Positions 22,424-32,691 of a stretch of DNA of 64,000 nt are shown one piece after another. The notes beneath the pieces are model-generated. The model saw only the letters and a list, made by a program, of their open reading frames with translations, was not told where the DNA came from and ran no database searches. Within the stretch, counting starts at the first letter, position 1; every line of letters starts with the position of its first letter. The stretch lies in NCBI RefSeq assembly GCF_902806685.2, contig NC_048556.1, positions 8,556,001 through 8,620,000 of the forward strand, read 5' to 3'. A program made the translations under genes and the position numbers. The stretch is from Maniola hyperantus. Its lineage: Eukaryota > Arthropoda > Insecta > Lepidoptera > Nymphalidae.

Positions 22424-22791
22424 TGTCATATTTGACAATTGACATATGTCATTATCATTGCCCGTCAAGCCTTTGTCACTCTCACTCTCACAGCTCACTT
22501 GTCATTAGTGTCATTAGTGATGTCATTCGTGCTCAAATATGGTTGTTTTGCTTTTCGCCTCTTTTGAGACGTAATTCATCAATTTTTTTAGTGGGATGCA
22601 ACCAATTTGATATAAAAACATTCAGAATATCAACACAGATGAAGTGTTAGTAAAAAGTGGCTAAAACACGTTATTATTCAGTTACAGGAAGGTGAATTGT
22701 GACGATAAATATTACGTATCATGTAACAGTGCGAACTTGTGGTTATTTTGTGGCTGTAGCGTCTATTTTTGACCTGACGGTCTGCCTCAAG
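22424..22791 (+). promoter_or_regulatory. Candidate promoter and non-coding first exon of FHIP1
   Basis: 22424-22525 holds at least seven TGTCA or TGACA pentamers. The following sequence ends in GCCTCAAG|GTACGT (donor after 22791), a good splice donor with no long ORF before it. The next acceptor in the right place is close to the FHIP1 start codon (AG near 25869). This is inference: no transcript evidence is available, and the transcription start is not known. Confidence 0.45.
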
Positions 22792-23429
22792 GTACGTTAT
22801 TCTATATAACACTTTTGTTTCTTATATGTAGCAGTGTAATTGTATGTTTGTTAGTATTATTGAGGCGTCTTTGATTCGAGGCAAGTCATAATGTCAAGGT
22901 CCTTTGTACTCGTAATTTTGACATCATCACTCATCTCAATCAGCAGACGAGGCTACAGTATGTGATGTGTTGAAAAATGAAAGCATGGGAAAATTGTCTT
23001 TTAGAGAGCAAACAGTTACTTAGTTCTTCCAATAATAGGAATTGTAGAACAAACATTTTACATTGACTTGCCTAGTTGAAAAGTTGATATGAACAATTAG
23101 ATACCTATAGCATAATGTGTGTAACAGATGAGTGAAATGTATCAGAAAGTGATCGCTCATAGTCTTTTGTGTTATTGTGTGTAGGTTCACGCAGGTTCTA
23201 TCTGATATTTCTGCAATACTAGATATTTATTGTTGGGTATTTGCTGTTGTACCATTCCATAATAGATAGTGAAAGTTGCATATTTGTTTGATCAGGATTC
23301 TGATCCATCTATTTCTAAAAAATAATGTATCTTTGTTTATCCTTTATGCATTACTACATCGATGTAACTTTGTATAGATGTTTTTGCAACTTGTGGGAAA
23401 GTTTCAAATACTTAGTACTTACCATAAAG
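22792..23429 (+). other. FHIP1 putative intron 1, unassigned part
   Basis: AT-rich, no repeat recognised. Confidence 0.4.
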
Positions 23430-23641
23430 TTTAGTACTCTTATTATAAATGCGAAAGTGTGTTTGTTTATTGGTTTGTTTTTCAATCACGTCGCAACGGT
23501 GCAACGGATTGACGTGATTTGGGTATAGATAAAGTCCTGGAGAGTGATATAGGCTACTTTTTATCCCGGAAAATCAAAGAGTTCCCACAGGATTTTTAAA
23601 AAACCTAATTCCACATGGACGAAGTCACGGGCATCAGCTAG
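23430..23641 (+). mobile_element. H1 Helitron-like copy
   Basis: Near-complete; ends CTAG before GTG. Confidence 0.8.
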
Positions 23642-23881
23642 TGTACAATATAGTGGTGTGTAAGTCGTTCATACAAAGATGCACTGCAACTCATGCCGAG
23701 CATGCTAGAACATCAGAGCAGAGGGAGCTAGAAGATAATCTAGCTATAGTACATATTCGGAATGGTTGAACTGATTTTGAAGGGACTTTCTCAGACAAGC
23801 AGAGGGATATACAAAGTATGACCTGCCCAACACACTATTTTTAAAAACATCATTCTATGTAGACAAAATTGTGAGTAAAAG

Positions 23882-24080
23882 GTTTGTTGGTTTATTGGTT
23901 TGTTGGTTTGTCCTTCAATCACGTCACAACGGAGCAACGGATCGACGTTGATTTTTTGCATGGGTATAGTTTAAGACCTGGGAGTGACATAGGCTACGTT
24001 TTATCCCAGAAAATCAAAGAGTTCCCACAGGATTTTTAAGTACATAAATCCAAGCGGACGAAGTCGTGGGCACCAGCTAG
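23882..24080 (+). mobile_element. H1 Helitron-like copy, 5' truncated
   Basis: Starts within the TTGTTGGTTTATTGG run; ends CACCAG CTAG. Confidence 0.78.
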
Positions 24081-24268
24081 ATTAAACTATAATTGTAATA
24101 TTTATCTGGCACACATTTAAATGTCATTGATTACACTTTCAGTTGACTAATGAGATACTTGTTTGCCTTTAATGACTAGTTGGGGTTAAATGTTAAATTA
24201 CTAGCATTAATTAAGTAATGAGTCTGCTATATTTAGCACTTCATGATAAATTAATTTATTAGGTAACT

Positions 24269-24434
24269 GTAAGACCCGCAAATTGCTATTGCGCTGAAAC
24301 CGTGTCGCATTAACATCGAAATGACGTCATTTGACGTATGTTTTAGTAAAAATATACCATCAGCTCGAAACTTCAGTCTAGTGCTGATGTCACTAAAATG
24401 GTGGCCACTCGCATTAGTAATTTGCGGGACTTAT
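24269..24434. mobile_element. TIR MITE, 166 bp
   Basis: Ends GTAAGACCCGCAAATTGCTA and (reverse of right end) ATAAGTCCCGCAAATTACTA; no coding content. Confidence 0.8.
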
Positions 24435-24637
24435 ACCAGGAAAAGTTCTCTTAAAATATTTAAAATAAACTAGTTGATCCATTCAGCTTCGCTCATGTGA
24501 AGTTTGATATATGTACCTATAACTATACTAATATTATAAAGTGGTAAAGTTTGTTTGTACGAAGTAATCTCTGGAACTACATAACTGATTTTGAAAATTC
24601 TTTCACCAGTAGAAAGCTACATTAGTCCTGAGTTACA

Positions 24638-24910
24638 TCCATACTAATATTATAAATGCGAAAGTGTGTCTGTCTGTCTATCTGTCTGTCTGTCTGTCTG
24701 TCTATCTGTCTGTCTGTCTATCTGTCTGCCTGTTTGTCTGCTAGCCTTTCACGGCTCAACCGTTCAACCGATTTTGATGAAATTTAGTACAGAGATAGCT
24801 TTCATCTCGGGGAAGGACATAGGCTACTTTTTATCCCGAAAAATTAAAGAGTTCCCACATGATTTTTAAAAACCTATATCCACGCGGACGAAGTCGCAGG
24901 CATCATCTAG
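24638..24910 (+). mobile_element. H1-related Helitron-like copy, variant
   Basis: Same 5' start (TATTATAAATGCGAAAGTG) and 3' end (CATCATCTAG) but a different middle with a (CTGT)n run at 24667-24740 and GATTTTGATGAAATTTAGTA. Confidence 0.78.
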
Positions 24911-24954
24911 TAGGCTATATTTTTTTATTTTCAAAAAATTGGAGAACCCTATGA

Positions 24955-25029
24955 AATTGTAATAAGGGTATAAAATAGAGGTTCGAAATTTGTGCAGTCC
25001 ACGCGGACGAAGTCGCGGCCATAAGCTAG
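24955..25029 (+). mobile_element. H2 Helitron-like 3' end fragment
   Basis: GCAGTCCACGCGGACGAAG and CATAAGCTAG; 5' part missing. Confidence 0.7.
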
Positions 25030-25033
25030 TGAT

Positions 25034-25858
25034 ATAAATAAATAAAAATCTTTTTTATTCGTATAAACTTTTACATGCACTTACGAATAGTCGGATGCAT
25101 CTACCACTGGTTCGGAATGCCTTTCCTACCGAGAAGAACCAGCAAGAAACTCGGCGGTTGCTCTTTTCAAATATTTGATATAGGTACAAGATTATGCCAT
25201 GTATAAAATAGTATTGGCAGTCTTGTGCGTTGCTGGAACGAGCTGCAGGTCAAATCCACGCTCTTTTATCATTTAGATAATCTTCAATTGTGTAATATGC
25301 TTTTTTCAGGAGCATATTTTTAATAGATTTTTTAAACTTGTGCAAAGGTAAGTCCAAAATAGTTTGCGGGATTTTATTATAAAAGGTAATACCCATACCC
25401 ACAAATGACTTTTGGACTTTCCTGAGGCGGAAGGTAGGAGCTGCAAGCTTGTCTTTGTTTCTAGTTAGCCTATTGTGTAGATCACCAATTTTCTTGTAAC
25501 TAAGAATATTTTGTCTTACAAAAATTATGTTATTATAAATATATTGAGAGGCTACAGTAAGGATATCTATTTCCTTAAATTTCTCTCGAAGGGAATCGCG
25601 TGGTCTTAAGTTATAAATTGCGCGTATTGCCCTTTTTTGTAATACAAAAATTCTCCCAATATCTGCCGCTTTACCCCATATTAAGATTCCATAAGACATA
25701 ATACTATGGAAGTAAGCAAAATATACTATCTTTGCGGTTTCCACGTCAGTTAACTGCCGAATCTTTCTAACAGCGTAAGCGGCAGAGCTCAATTTGCTAG
25801 CAAGAGTTGATATATGGGTGCCCCATTGAAGCTTCGCATCTAAGGTGATAAGTTTCAA
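25034..25858 (-). pseudogene. LINE (jockey/CR1 group), 5' truncated, RT C-terminus
   Basis: A minus-strand frame of about 200 codons remains open: ITLDAKLQWGTHISTLASKL, SSAAYAVRKIRQLTD, VYFAYFHSIMSYGILIWG, RAIRAIYNLRPRDSLREKFK. This is the end of an RT domain and the region after it. The 3' UTR carries GCAACCGCCGAGTTTCTTGC in the element sense. Truncated at its 5' end just before the FHIP1 start codon. The frame is unusually intact, so the insertion may be recent. Confidence 0.88.
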
Positions 25859-25893
25859 GACGATTGCAGGGTATAATGAAATAAGCAAGCAAG

Positions 25894-28800
25894 ATGAGTT
25901 GGCTGCGGAGCACGTCGCTGACGCTAGCGAGGCAGCTGTCGCGCACCCTCGACCCTCGCCACGACTACGAGCCTCAGGCGTGCTACAGCTCCTTCTGCAA
26001 GCATTGGCAACAGGCGCACGACATCATACTCAAGTCACAGGTATGAAAAACTAAATATAAATTAGGATTAAAATATGCAACGTAATACCTATATGATTAT
26101 TTTCATATGCAAATATGCATAAACATATATGATCCATATATGTCTTGCGTCTGCATTTTGCAAAAGATATTTTAATTTTTTTATTTAGTTTCAAGTTGCC
26201 AGGTCTAAATCTAATGCTAGCTTTTTCTGCAGGGAGCTTTATGAAAGGAAAGGCATTCAGAGAATCTGTACAACACAATTACTGCAAATTCTGCCGAAAG
26301 AATCAAACTGAAATGGCAGGTCTAAATGGTTTGCTGTCGCTTTCATAATGTTCCCTGTGAAAAAGGGTAGATCTGCCCAATTTAGTTAAGTTTAGAGATT
26401 ATGCGTACAACAGAAATAGTCATATTGTATAGGTAACTGACTAAAATCAGCCCGTAACATTCTTGTAGCCCCAACACCTCCACGACGATGTACTAGGGGT
26501 AGTGAACCATTTGGAGCAGCTCACGACCCTGCTAGTGCTGGAGGCTCGCGCCAAAGAGATCAGCTGCAACTCCAGCGCCGCCGCCTGCCTCGAGTATCTG
26601 TTGAGTGAGAACCTCCTCGACAAGCTGTATGAATGGGCTATATGTACTGGCAAGTGAGTGTACTTTACCTTTTTACCCATTATAAACACTGCGCAAATAT
26701 ATACAGTGCGACAAGGCTCTCTTGGCACTTGAATGACATAGACAGGAGGGCGCTGTTGGAGAACAAAGGCTTAGAATATTCAAACAAGAACAAAGGGGAC
26801 ATTCGACGGCAACGTTAGTTCCGATTTTCGCCGCGCGCCAAGATAGCCTTGTCGCACTGTACAATGAGACGACGACATTAAATACACAAGTTAAACTCGT
26901 TTTTGTACAATGCGCAGTATACGCCTCTTGTTCAGATTGGACTACTTGCTTTGCGCGTACTATAATTACTGTCCTTCCTTAATGTATCATGATCATGATC
27001 AACCCATTGCTGGCCCACTATTGAGCCGGGTCTTCTCTCAAAGTAAGAAAGGTTTTAGGTAGGTCTGCCATGCTGGCCCAATGCGGATTGCAGACTTTAC
27101 ACATCTTTGAGAACATGGAGAACTCTGAAGAATGCAGGTTTCCTCGCGATGTTTTCCTTCACTGTTAAAGCAAGTGATATTTAATTGTTTGTAAAACGCA
27201 CATAACTCCGAAAAGTTAGTGGTTCGTGCCCCGGATCGAACCCCCGACCTCCCCAAAAAAAAAGGCGGACGTCTTAACCACTAGGCTATCACCGCCTTAA
27301 TGTGTTTAAACCGCTAATTAAACTGCATAATTCGTCATATTAATGTTATGTGAAGGAGGACGAAATTCTACAATGCAACAAAAGAATGCTTCTATGTATT
27401 TCCTTTTCGGTTATCAACTTTTGTTTCTAGTAGCCACATCGCTAATTTCCTGTGTAATTCACAGTTTTGTATATTATAAATTATAATGTTACTTGATAAG
27501 ATGCAACACATTTTATATTTTCTTGATAAGACTACAAGTAATCGTTCATAAATAATGCGAGATAATTTAAAACGATTATGAAAGTTATGATATTTAAAAG
27601 ATAAAAAGACGAAATTTAATTTAAACATATTAAAAATATTATTTAAGTATATTTAGTTATTTGAAATGTGGTCTACCATTTTAGATCATGATTCATGGGC
27701 CACGGCACAATAATCTTGTTTTTAAACATATAAATAATACCTAATAATCAAATCTAAAAGCTTAGTGTAAATTTTAATCAACTTCTGTTTTATAGACAAC
27801 TCCTGATATTCTCCAATAGAATATAATAGAATTTAAAAAAAAATATGTTTTTATTTCGACCAACAAAAGGATCATATTGGTGTTAGTAATTACACGAAAT
27901 AGAATATAGTTTTATTCAAGTAAACTTTTACTAGTGCTTTGAATCGTCAACTAGTTTAATTTACCACTGGTTCGGAATGCCGTTCCTACTGAGAAGAACC
28001 AGCAAGAAACTCTGCAATTATCATTTAATATGTACGGATTTCTTATTAATAACTACTTGTTTGATAGAAACGTAAGTATAATTAGATACAGAAGGAAAGT
28101 ACATATCGATTAAGATGTTCTCAAGTAAAATAAGATAAGAAACCATGTTATCACTTATAAAATACGCGCCAGACGCGCGTTGAGTAAATTAATAATAATT
28201 AGTTCAATGTCCTAGAAATAAGTAGGTCATCGATATTTCAGTGTGAATATTAAAATTTTAATTTAATGCCTAATATTATACTTATTATCATGCTACATAT
28301 ATTTTATTTATTTCAATTTTTATAGTGCATTGCTCAAGCTTAGCGAAATAAACAGGAGAAGCGGAAATAGAACAGAAAGTAAATCGTTATTTTAAAAGTC
28401 GCTATTTTATATAAATTTAATGAGAATTAAATATATATAACACTCTATAGGCTCTAGGCTCTAAAAGAATAGGAAAAAAGAATACAGCCTTAGATTCTTA
28501 TATAGGAAAAGGATAACATATAAAGGGGTCAAGATCGATCAGAAATATCTAGATCTGGCCACGATGCGGCAACTAGCTACTCGGGCACACTTTCCTTGCA
28601 TCTTGTTGCATTTGTCCTGCGGACGTGATGTGGCCATACACAAAGTTCATCATCATCATTAACCGATAGACGTCCAGTGCTAAACATAGGTCTCATGTAA
28701 GGACTTCCACAGCCTGAATCTAGCGCTTCCTGCGACTCGTTTGATGTCGTCCGTCCACCTAGTGGGGGGGTCTTCCAACGTTGCACCTTCCGGTGCGAGG

Positions 28801-31800
28801 TTGCCATTACAGCACCTTGGGACCCCAACGTCTATCGTGTTTCCGAACTACGTGCCCCACCCATTGTCACTTCAGCTTCGCAACCCGTTGAGCTATGTCG
28901 GTTAATATAGTTCTACGGATCTCCTCATTTCTGGTTTGATCACGTAGAGAAACTCCAAGCATAGCTCTCTCCATCGCCCGCTAAGTGACTCTGAGCTCTG
29001 GCCCATAGTTAGCGACCATGTCTCGGATCGATATGTCATCACTGGCAATTCAAGCACTGAGGAGTTTGGGACAAGAATACATCTCAAAGCTTCCTGAACG
29101 CTGCCCAGCCGAGTTGGATTCGGCGGCTGACCTCTTTCTCGAAATTGGACCTACCAACTGATACACATAAGATAAACTAATTAGCAAACCCAGGCTGAGT
29201 TCCGGACACATACTAGATCAATGCGGAATAAACATTTTTTATTGACCGCATGAATAAACTAGAGTAGGCACATAAAATGTTGTTTTGCGTGAGCAGAGTC
29301 GCTAATAAATGCTAATTAATTCCGCAGTTATCAGTTTTATATTCCACGCGAGCCGTTTAAGTTTGTTAGTTGTGTTGTCAACTAACATGATCATGATTAA
29401 CCCATCGCCGGCTCACTACAGAGCACGGGTCTCCTCTCAGAATGAGAAGGGTTTTGGCCACGCTGGCCAAGTGGAGATTGGCAGACTTCACAGACCTTTG
29501 AGAACATTATGGAGAACTCTCATGCATGCAGGTTTCCTTCACCATTAAAGCAAGTGATGTTTGATTGCTTAAAACACACATAACTCCGAAAAGTTAGAGA
29601 TGCTTGCCCGGGATCGAACCCTTAACCTCCCGAATAGAAGGCCGACACGGACGTCGTAACTACTAGGCTATCAGCACTTACAGTACGCGGCAGAAAGTAA
29701 TGTACATCGGCCTCAAAACAAGGACTATTAGAACTAGCCCTATTGTGACACTTACTGTTAGAGCGAGATAGCTAAATGCATTTATGCTCTTATTAGAACG
29801 TGACAAAATGATTATGTTTAGTCCTTATCACCGTGGCCACTTTTTTTTGTTTGTCAAAATGTATTTGTACGTGAGATTTTGGCAAACAACGGTGAAGTGA
29901 GGTTATGTTGACTCAAGTATTGTAAATAAATAATTGATTCGTTTTGTTTTTGATGTTATTGTGCAATGGTGGGTTGCAGTATACTAGGCTACAATAGCCG
30001 AAGCGAACGTAAAATAGACGGAATAACATTTCACAAGTAAGTACCTCTGCTTGAGCGAGAGGGACTGAGGGGGCCACGCTAGTTGCATCTGGACATATCT
30101 GTGACATCGGCCTTTAGAATGACATTTCGGCTTTGTAGAGCGTTGTCTCTGTCTCTCATACCTATATGACGTTTTATCGGTCTCAACGACAGAGACAGTG
30201 CTCTACGAATTTGCCATCTCCTTCTAAAGGTCGATGTACATAACTTTCGGCCGCGTATTGTACGCAATTACGCGGTTATGAGTTTTATATTCCACGCGAG
30301 CCGTTTAAACTTGTTAGTTGACAACATAGTGTTATTTTCATTGGAGATACGCAATAAGGAAAAGATTAATATTATAATGGTCGTTGTATAGTGACCATTG
30401 AAGGAAATGCGGTTTAGATATCGCGTTTTGTTTATTAGGCTTTAGCAGTTCGCTGATTATATTACAAAGTGTTTGCTAAGTAATTTTTACGCATTATTTT
30501 TGGGTAACGACTTATGTCTCTAAGGAATTAAGGATGTATTGTACTGTTGATAGCTGTTGTAAAAATAAAATAATAATAAAATGTTTATACTAACATAGTT
30601 TTTAAGCATTATACTAACAAAATATACTAACATAGTTTTTTAAGCATTATATCTGTACTAACAAAATATGGGTCTCTGTTGCCTTATTAAATAAAGAATT
30701 ATTTATTATTTATTATTTATGTACTGTTTATACAGTTTTTAAAATATTATTTCTAAATTTACCCAACTGTAAAGTTGGGGATTTCTAACCTTGCATCTCT
30801 CTGGGTATTGTGAGCACCTCTAGGTCACAGTTTACGTATCCTTAGAGCCGAAATTTCACATAAGTATACCTATTACATACATAATCTATCAAGCCAGTGT
30901 AAATGACGATTAATGCCATCTAGCTCAAATGACATAATATTATTATGTAGTAGCTTATTCCCGCGACTTCGTCCGCGTGGACTACACAAATTTGAAAACC
31001 CTATTACCCCTTTAGGGATCGAATTTACAAAAATGCTTTCTTAGCGGATGTCTACGTCATAATAGCTATCTGCATGCTAAATTTCAGCCCAGCAGTTTGA
31101 GCTGTGTGTTGATAGATCAGGCAGTCAGTCTTTTCCTTTTATATATGACTAGCTTATGCTCGCAACTTCGTCCGCGTGGACTACACAAACTTCAAACCCC
31201 TATTTCACCCCGTTATGGGTTGAATTTTCAAAAATCCTTTCTTAGCGGATGCCTACGTCATAATAGCTGTCTGCATGCCAAATTTCAGCCCGATCCGTCC
31301 AGTAGTTTGAGCTGGGCGTTGATAGATCAGTCAGTCAGTCAGTCAGTCAGTCAGTCAGTCACCTTTTCCTTTTATATATATAGACTAGCTTATACTCGCG
31401 ACTTCGTCCGCGTGGACTACAAAATTTCAAAACCCTATTTCTTAGCGGATGCCTACGTCATAATAGCTATCTGCATGCCAAATTTCAGTCCGATCCGTCC
31501 AGTAGTTTGAGCTGTGCGTTGATAGATCAGTCAGTCAGTCAGTCAGACATTCAGTCAGTCAGTCAGTCAGTCACCTTTTCCTTTTATATATTGTAGCTGA
31601 AGGGTTGATGTAATGAAGAACCAGCTACATATAGTGATGTTTATTTTACACTTTACAATTGATATGTTATGTACAATACAGACGGGCTCGCGAGCTTTAT
31701 ATAATACAATGGTAGAAGATGTTGACGTGACGAGCGGATGATAGGGAATGTGGAATCTTGTTACGTGCGTGACCAGGAGGATTCTCTACTGCGTTCCAAA

Positions 31801-32659
31801 TTTGAATATTGTTGTGTGGCAGCTGCGAAGTTTTCCTAATAGCTGCCAGCCGAGTAACGGTAGAGGTTGCACCTCTACAATATATAGATTTTTACAGTGA
31901 AATTCCTTCAAGAGAATTATGTCCAGCAGTGGACGTCTATCGGTTGATGATGGTGATAATGATGACATAATAATGTACTAAGCAATATGCCATTTCTCGT
32001 TTAAAGAGCTTCATCTCCACTCCTACTACTAATTTGCACCCACCGGCTTCTCCCACCAGTGGGTGGAAGGGGAATTCGTATTTCCCCGTCCACCCACTGC
32101 GATAGAGTAGGAATTACATATCGATACATCTTATCGATAAATAAATACGAAATAGTTAAATTTACATAGCTTACTTTACTAGAATGCAACGTGCTATTCA
32201 TGCTGACATGTAGGGCGATTGTCTAAAACCTGCATCAATCATTACCATCTCAATTGTTCTGATTGGCTGAATTTGTGCGATTCTTGTTGCAACAATACAT
32301 TGTGGCCAATAGTGAGCGAGCATTAACCAATCAGAGATGATTGCGATCGTGACATTGTAGCTGTCAAACAACCGCGGTAGAGCCACTGTACAATAATGTA
32401 ATAGGTATAACCAATTGTATCCTAAGTGGATAGGTATACTATAAAGCACTTTAGAATGTCTTAATGATAATAATTTAGTTTAATTACGTTAGCTCTTTCT
32501 AAATAGTAGGTAGTACAAGGTGAGTTTAGAATTTTGATACAAACTAGGAACCGTAATAATCACCTACTCCTACGCTCCGCTCGGGAAAGTGAGAAAGTCA
32601 TTTGTGGAAATGAGTGCAATATCTTCTTCTATATATATAAAAGGAAAAGGTGACTGACT

Positions 32660-32691
<32 letters not shown>

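Larger units (their letters stand above)
29680..30262. mobile_element. Foldback MITE, family F1, interrupted
   Basis: Family description: palindromic, ends ACAGTACGCGGCAGAAAGTA and inverse, with GTAGAGCGTTGTCTCTGTC arms meeting at the centre. This copy is split at 29712-30103 by the THAP-exon element. Confidence 0.88.

Noticed and set aside
25250..25888. A functional gene from the ~200-codon RT frame
   Set aside because: It lacks the endonuclease and the catalytic RT core and is a 5'-truncated LINE.
31300..31575. Regularly spaced short repeats that might suggest a CRISPR array
   Set aside because: They are CAGT microsatellite runs and Helitron-like copies in a eukaryotic intron; there are no unique spacers of fixed length.
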